DNA from: Butyricicoccus_A sp963620595
Lineage (GTDB): Bacteria > Bacillota > Clostridia > Oscillospirales > Butyricicoccaceae
Assembly: GCA_963620595.1 (NCBI GenBank)
Contig: CAVFAY010000040.1
Coordinates: 1-18,228 of the forward strand
Reading direction: 5' to 3'
DNA: 18,228 bases
Shown here: in pieces, positions 14,729 through 18,228 of the stretch
How positions within the stretch are numbered: the stretch's first letter is position 1
Layout: every line of letters begins with the position of its first letter
Notes under the pieces: model-generated
Told to the model about the DNA's origin: nothing
Seen by the model: only the letters and a program-made list of their open reading frames with translations
Database searches by the model: none
Translations under genes and position numbers: made by a program

Positions 14729-14759
14729 AATAACGATACGAATCGCTATTTTAATTATA
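14729..14759 (-). promoter_or_regulatory. -10 box and overlapping inverted repeat upstream of the TPR operon
   Basis: On the minus strand TATAAT (14759-14754) lies just before a nine-base inverted repeat with one mismatch (14729-14737 with 14742-14750, loop ACGA) at the predicted start of transcription. The repeat could be an operator or a 5' mRNA hairpin. No clear -35 box is seen. Confidence 0.5.
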
Positions 14760-15040
14760 GAAAACCCGGCTCACTCAGATTGTGCCAAATTTCACAACTT
14801 GTTTGCCGCTCGCTGGAAGTCGATTTTTCTGTGCAGACTAAACAGAAACAGCAAATACTGCCCATCCAATCTTATCGCTTTTGACGCAAACAGCAGTCGA
14901 GATACGGCAAAAAAAAGATGAATACATGCACACTATAAAACGCGGTTTTCTTCTATAATAATGGCAAGGATTTCAAGCACTTACCATGATTCGTTCGTTG
15001 ATTTAACAATTACTTTTTATTTATGCAGGAGGTTTATTGT
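14760..15040. other. Divergent intergenic region between the TPR operon and the alcohol dehydrogenase
   Basis: With its flanks this is a 343-base gap (14698-15040). It holds the TPR operon -10 box on the left, and on the right a perfect + strand TATAAT (14954-14959) that would start the alcohol dehydrogenase mRNA near 14966, leaving a leader of about 75 nt. No convincing -35 box precedes that TATAAT. A TTAACAA half-site (15003-15009) recalls half of a Rex operator, but the other half is absent. No gene is seen. Confidence 0.5.
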
Positions 15041-16225
15041 ATGGATAACTTTACTTTCTACAGCCCGACTTATTTCGTATTCGGCAAGGGCACCGAAGCA
15101 CAGACTGGTGAACTGGTAAAGCGCTACGGCGGCCACAAGGTTCTGATCCACTACGGCGGCGGTTCTGTTAAACGTTCCGGTCTGCTTGACCGCGTAAAGG
15201 CTTCTCTGGAGGCATCCGGTCTGGAGTATGTAGAACTGGGCGGCGTAAAGGCTTCTCCGCTGAGTGATCTGGTCTATGAGGGCATCGAGCTGGCAAAGAA
15301 GGAAAAGGTTGACTTTATCCTCCCGCTGGGCGGCGGCTCGGTTATGGACTCCGCAAAGGGCATCGCTCTGGGCGCATTGTATGACGGTGATTTCTGGGAT
15401 TACTACTGCGGCAAGAAGGGTCCGGTTACCGAGGCTCTTCCGGTAGGCTGTGTTGTTACCATCGCGGCATCCGGTTCCGAAGGCTCCACCGACTCGGTTG
15501 TCACCCTCGTTACAGAGGACGGCAAGCAGTACAAGCGCTGTGCTGACGGCGACATTCTGCGCCCGCTGTTTGCTATTATGAACCCGGAACTGATGATGAC
15601 TCTTCCGCCGTATCAGACCGCTTCCGGTGTTTCCGACATCTTCGCACACTGCTTGGAGCGTTACTTCTCTGACACGCCGGACTGTGAGCTGACCGATCGT
15701 ATGCTGGAAGCTGTTATGCTGACCATGCTCAAGGAAGGCCGCCGCGTCATGAAGAACCCGAACGACTACGAAGCTCGCGCAAACATTATGTGGGCTGCTA
15801 TGGTCGCTCAGAACAACATCACCGGTGTTGGCCGTGCACAGGATTGGGGCACTCATCACATGGACAACGAAATCGGCATCAATTACGGCGCATCCCATGG
15901 TGCTGGTCTGGCTCTGCTGTTCCCGTACTGGATGGAGTATGCCATCAAGGCTAAGGGACCGGAGAAGTTTGTCAAGTTCGCAACCCGCGTCTTTGGCTGC
16001 CAGAACGATTTCGAGCATCCGGAAGTAACCGCTATGGAAGGCGTAAAGCTGCTTCGTGCGTTCTTCGATGAACTGGGCATGCCGAACTCCATCAGTTCTC
16101 TCGGCGGCAAGCCGGAAGACATTCCGGGCATGGTTGAAAACATGTTCTATGGTGCACCGAACCACGGCAACTTCATCAAGCTGACGCCGGAAATCGCTGC
16201 TGAAATCTACAGCATGGCAATGTAA
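15041..16225 (+). CDS. Iron-containing alcohol dehydrogenase, BdhA/YqhD (butanol dehydrogenase) type
   Basis: A 394-residue group III alcohol dehydrogenase. The cofactor motifs are YGGGSVKRSG (38-47) and LGGGSVMDSAKG (96-107), like the NADPH-preferring BdhA/YqhD enzymes. The metal ligands are all there: Asp199 and His203 (GVSDIFAH), His272 (THHMDNE) and His286 (GASHGAG), at a constant offset of five from the known YqhD ligands. It reduces short-chain aldehydes such as butyraldehyde to alcohols, or detoxifies aldehydes. I start it at the ATG at 15041, eight bases after AGGAGG (15027-15032); the ATG at 15023 lies upstream of that site. Codon bias is as strong as in thl and crt, so it is probably highly expressed. 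It is a single-gene unit. Confidence 0.93.
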   Translation: MDNFTFYSPTYFVFGKGTEAQTGELVKRYGGHKVLIHYGGGSVKRSGLLDRVKASLEASGLEYVELGGVKASPLSDLVYEGIELAKKEKVDFILPLGGGSVMDSAKGIALGALYDGDFWDYYCGKKGPVTEALPVGCVVTIAASGSEGSTDSVVTLVTEDGKQYKRCADGDILRPLFAIMNPELMMTLPPYQTASGVSDIFAHCLERYFSDTPDCELTDRMLEAVMLTMLKEGRRVMKNPNDYEARANIMWAAMVAQNNITGVGRAQDWGTHHMDNEIGINYGASHGAGLALLFPYWMEYAIKAKGPEKFVKFATRVFGCQNDFEHPEVTAMEGVKLLRAFFDELGMPNSISSLGGKPEDIPGMVENMFYGAPNHGNFIKLTPEIAAEIYSMAM

Positions 16226-16265
16226 TTTTGTCCACCATCCGCAGTATCCCTTGATACTGTTTTGG

Positions 16266-16306
16266 GGTCTGCTGGTATGACTGGATCATACCAGCAGACC
16301 TTTTTT
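16266..16306 (+). terminator. Terminator of the alcohol dehydrogenase gene
   Basis: A perfect 15-bp stem (16266-16280 with 16286-16300), loop CTGGA, and six T directly after it. Confidence 0.95.
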
Positions 16307-16315
16307 CTTTTTATC

Positions 16316-16344
16316 TTGCAAGTTCGTTTACCGCCATTTATAAT
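16316..16344 (+). promoter_or_regulatory. Putative promoter of the PEP-utilising-like gene
   Basis: TTGCAA (16316-16321) and a perfect TATAAT (16339-16344) with a 17-base spacer. The predicted start near 16351 falls inside the AAAGGATG ribosome binding site, so either the start is shifted or the mRNA has an unusually short leader. Confidence 0.45.
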
Positions 16345-16362
16345 AAAAAGGATGTGATCCCC

Positions 16363-17307
16363 ATGAACTATATTGCGGCCATCAACGCTTATGAAAATCT
16401 GTCTGCCCCGGAGAACACCAATGGTGTGATGCTAAACGGAGAGACCATCGCAGAGAACAACACACAGCGCCTTCTCATGCAAAGTTTATTGCTGCTGGAA
16501 CCGGAAACACCGAACGATCCGCGTCTCAAGCAGCTGCAAGAATGCCAAACTGCCTCTTGGCTGAATAAACTACAGGACAATGCACAAAAGCAGCTGTGCG
16601 TGCGTCTGCCGGACGGACCGATAGAAACCTTTCTTCCCAGTCTTGCATCAGATTTTGACCAGCTCAGTGAGTTTATGGGCTGCACGGGAGAATGGCTCCA
16701 CGCGCGCGTCAAAGCCGTGTGGGACAAGCATCCAGATCTCAGCTATTACATGATTATCAGCAACGAACTGCTGTTTGAATCCATGCTGCGCGGACTATTC
16801 GACGCGGCGCAAACCTGCGGCATTGAAAAAATGTCCATCCTGCTGCCGCTCGTCAATCGCTGCCGTGAGGCGCAGCAGCAGCATTTATTTATTGCGCAGT
16901 GTGCGATAGACTACGACATTATTTGTGATGTTGGCATTGAAATCGCCACGCCGCGTGCGATTTACTTTGCCGGTGATCTCGCTAAATTTGCCGATGTCAT
17001 TGTGTTTCAAGTCGATGAGCTGTGCTGGCTGCTATACGGCAAGGCACAGAACAACGGCAGAAATCAATATGGCTTTCATGAAACCCCGTTTAACGAATTT
17101 GACGACATTGGTATCGGCACGCTGCTCGGCGTAGCAATCACGCAGGTGCGCCGCAGCAATCCGGATGTGCGCATCTGTGCCAGCGGAAAATATGTATTGA
17201 CGGAAAAGGGCTTACAGTTCTGCAAGGAGCTTGGCATCAACAGTGTCATTGCCTCTCCGCAAACCTACTCCAACACAACAAAAACAGATAAAGAGGAATT
17301 CGATTGA
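16363..17307 (+). CDS. Stand-alone PEP-utilising TIM-barrel-like protein, partly degenerate
   Basis: A 314-residue protein resembling the C-terminal PEP/pyruvate-binding barrel of pyruvate phosphate dikinase, with no ATP-grasp or phospho-histidine domain. VRLPDGPIETFLP aligns with the dikinase VRLLDPPLHEFLP segment, keeping the substrate arginine. GIEIATPRA keeps the metal-binding glutamate, and the Cys of RICASGKY aligns with the catalytic Cys of GICGEHGG. The essential asparagine and aspartate of GTNDLTQ are replaced (QVDELCW), so normal catalysis looks unlikely; a sensor or regulatory role is possible. The ATG at 16363 is used, with AAAGGATG upstream; GTG at 16354 is an alternative. Its stop overlaps the next gene by four bases. 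Confidence 0.75.
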   Translation: MNYIAAINAYENLSAPENTNGVMLNGETIAENNTQRLLMQSLLLLEPETPNDPRLKQLQECQTASWLNKLQDNAQKQLCVRLPDGPIETFLPSLASDFDQLSEFMGCTGEWLHARVKAVWDKHPDLSYYMIISNELLFESMLRGLFDAAQTCGIEKMSILLPLVNRCREAQQQHLFIAQCAIDYDIICDVGIEIATPRAIYFAGDLAKFADVIVFQVDELCWLLYGKAQNNGRNQYGFHETPFNEFDDIGIGTLLGVAITQVRRSNPDVRICASGKYVLTEKGLQFCKELGINSVIASPQTYSNTTKTDKEEFD

Positions 17308-18023
17308 TAGGCTTAGGAACAATTATCAACGTCGGCTTGATTGTCATCGGCGGCGTTTTGGGTCTGCTGTTCGGCGGCAGACTGAACAGACGGTTTCAAG
17401 AGACCCTGCTCAAATCGCAGGGTCTTTGTCTGCTGTTTGTCGGCATCGGCGGTGCCATGGAAAAAATGCTGCAAATTTCAGACGGAAATTTATCAAGTAG
17501 CGGCACCATTATGATCGTCGTGTGCTTTGCTGTCGGTTCGCTGATCGGTGAAGCGTGCAATTTTGAAAAACGCATCGAACAATTTGGTGAATGGATTCGT
17601 GCCAAAACCGGCAACGCGAATGACAATGAATTTGTCAATGCCTTTGTCATGACCTCTTTGACGGTCTGCATCGGTGCCATGGCGGTCGTCGGCTCCATTC
17701 AAGATGGTATTTCCGGCGATTATCACACCTTGGCGCTAAAGGGCGTCATTGATATGATTATCGTCTGCGCTATGACAGCATCTCTCGGCAAAGGCAGTAT
17801 TTTTTCTGCCATTCCGGTTGCTTTGTTTCAGGGTACGATCACCATTTTGGCAAGTTTTTTGCAGCCAATTATGACCAAGCAGGCACTCGCCAATCTATCT
17901 CTGACCGGTTCCATGCTGATTTTCTGTGTCGGCGTCAACATGGTCTGGAGCAAAAAGTTTAAACCCGCCAACATGCTGCCGACCATCGTCATCGCCGTGA
18001 TTTGGGCATTGGTCGCCGCATAA
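17304..18023 (+). CDS. DUF554 family membrane protein (YdfK/YqgA type)
   Basis: A 239-residue integral membrane protein with about seven hydrophobic segments (near 5-25, 40-55, 70-85, 115-130, 145-160, 170-190, 220-238). The N-terminal GTIINVGLIVIGGVLGLLFG and the later SIQDGISGDYHTLALKG are typical of DUF554; it is probably a transporter or channel-like protein of unknown substrate. The start is TTG at 17304, with AGAGG (17292-17296) upstream, overlapping the previous stop as TTGA, so the two genes are coupled. Reading from any ATG would remove the first membrane segment. Confidence 0.88.
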   Translation: MIGLGTIINVGLIVIGGVLGLLFGGRLNRRFQETLLKSQGLCLLFVGIGGAMEKMLQISDGNLSSSGTIMIVVCFAVGSLIGEACNFEKRIEQFGEWIRAKTGNANDNEFVNAFVMTSLTVCIGAMAVVGSIQDGISGDYHTLALKGVIDMIIVCAMTASLGKGSIFSAIPVALFQGTITILASFLQPIMTKQALANLSLTGSMLIFCVGVNMVWSKKFKPANMLPTIVIAVIWALVAA

Positions 18024-18038
18024 TCTCCAACATACACA

Positions 18039-18070
18039 AGCGCCAGAACCGGAAAACCGGAACTGGCGCT
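18039..18070 (+). terminator. Hairpin after the DUF554 gene, probable terminator
   Basis: Bases 18039-18046 pair with 18063-18070, then CCGG with CCGG around an AAAA loop, with a two-base mismatch on each side. The T tract after it is interrupted by GAC, so termination may be incomplete. Confidence 0.6.
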
Positions 18071-18181
18071 TTGACTTTGTTAAATATCATATGGCTTATC
18101 CCCTTTTTTCGGTCAGCATAATCGCCAGATCCTCTACACTTTTTCATCTGGGTAAGTTGTTATTTATTATATCATAACAAA

Positions 18182-18216
18182 CAAAAAACCGGAAGCAGGA
18201 TTTTCCTGCTTCCGGT
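18182..18216 (-). terminator. Terminator of a minus-strand gene beyond the right edge
   Basis: A perfect 12-bp stem (18188-18199 with 18205-18216), ATTTT loop, and six T following on the minus strand (A run 18182-18187). Confidence 0.85.
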
Positions 18217-18228
18217 AAAACATGATAT

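Noticed and set aside
15003..15009. Rex operator half-site upstream of the alcohol dehydrogenase
   Set aside because: Only TTAACAA is present; the opposite half TTGTTAA is not seen at the required spacing.
17989..18147. 52-codon minus-strand frame at the right edge starting MKKCRGSG
   Set aside because: No ribosome binding site, runs through the hairpin at 18039-18070 and into the DUF554 gene; a TATAAT with TGA before it near 18165 is suggestive but not enough.
1..18228. tRNA, rRNA, CRISPR array, insertion sequence or prophage
   Set aside because: I saw no cloverleaf with conserved tRNA bases, no spaced direct repeats, no transposase and no terminal inverted repeats with target duplication.

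Overview
The window looks like the chromosome of a spore-forming, butyrate-producing member of the Clostridia. It has roughly balanced GC, strong AGGAGG-type ribosome binding sites, sporulation genes (spmA, spmB, spoIIID) and a block of butanoyl-CoA pathway genes. A Butyricicoccus/Agathobaculum-like Oscillospiraceae relative is a reasonable guess, but that is inference, not something the sequence proves.

Layout. (1) 1-6258, + strand: a small cysteine-rich protein and a propionate/acetate-type CoA-transferase. They are followed by a thl-crt-hbd-hbd cluster that converts two acetyl-CoA to crotonyl-CoA, with two tandem 3-hydroxybutyryl-CoA dehydrogenases (about 65% identical by hand alignment), and a strong terminator. 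Butyryl-CoA dehydrogenase and EtfAB are not in the window. (2) 6259-6618: AT-rich gap with no convincing gene. (3) 6619-8345: spmA-spmB (minus) back to back with an AbrB-type regulator carrying a C-terminal zinc ribbon (plus), then spoIIID (minus). (4) 8477-9349: a NudC-type Nudix hydrolase (minus). (5) 9350-9931: about 580 bases without a normal gene but full of inverted repeats. About 230 nt of it can be folded into one closed, branched structure, the best candidate for a structured non-coding RNA in the window. (6) 9932-14697, minus: a tightly coupled four-gene operon encoding a TPR protein, a DUF4037 nucleotidyltransferase-like protein, a DUF4125 protein and a short UvrA-like double ABC ATPase. 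(7) 15041-16225, plus: a BdhA/YqhD-like iron alcohol dehydrogenase with its own terminator. (8) 16363-18023, plus: a stand-alone, partly degenerate PEP-utilising TIM-barrel protein overlapping a DUF554 membrane protein. (9) The right edge holds two hairpins; one is the terminator of a minus-strand gene beyond the window.

How it fits together: acetyl-CoA goes through thiolase, dehydrogenase and crotonase to crotonyl-CoA. The CoA-transferase could handle the final butyryl-CoA/acetate exchange or acyl-CoA activation, and the alcohol dehydrogenase offers a reductive sink for aldehydes. The sporulation block is a separate functional unit. The TPR-DUF4037-DUF4125-UvrA-like operon and the RNA-like intergenic region are the parts whose roles are least explained.
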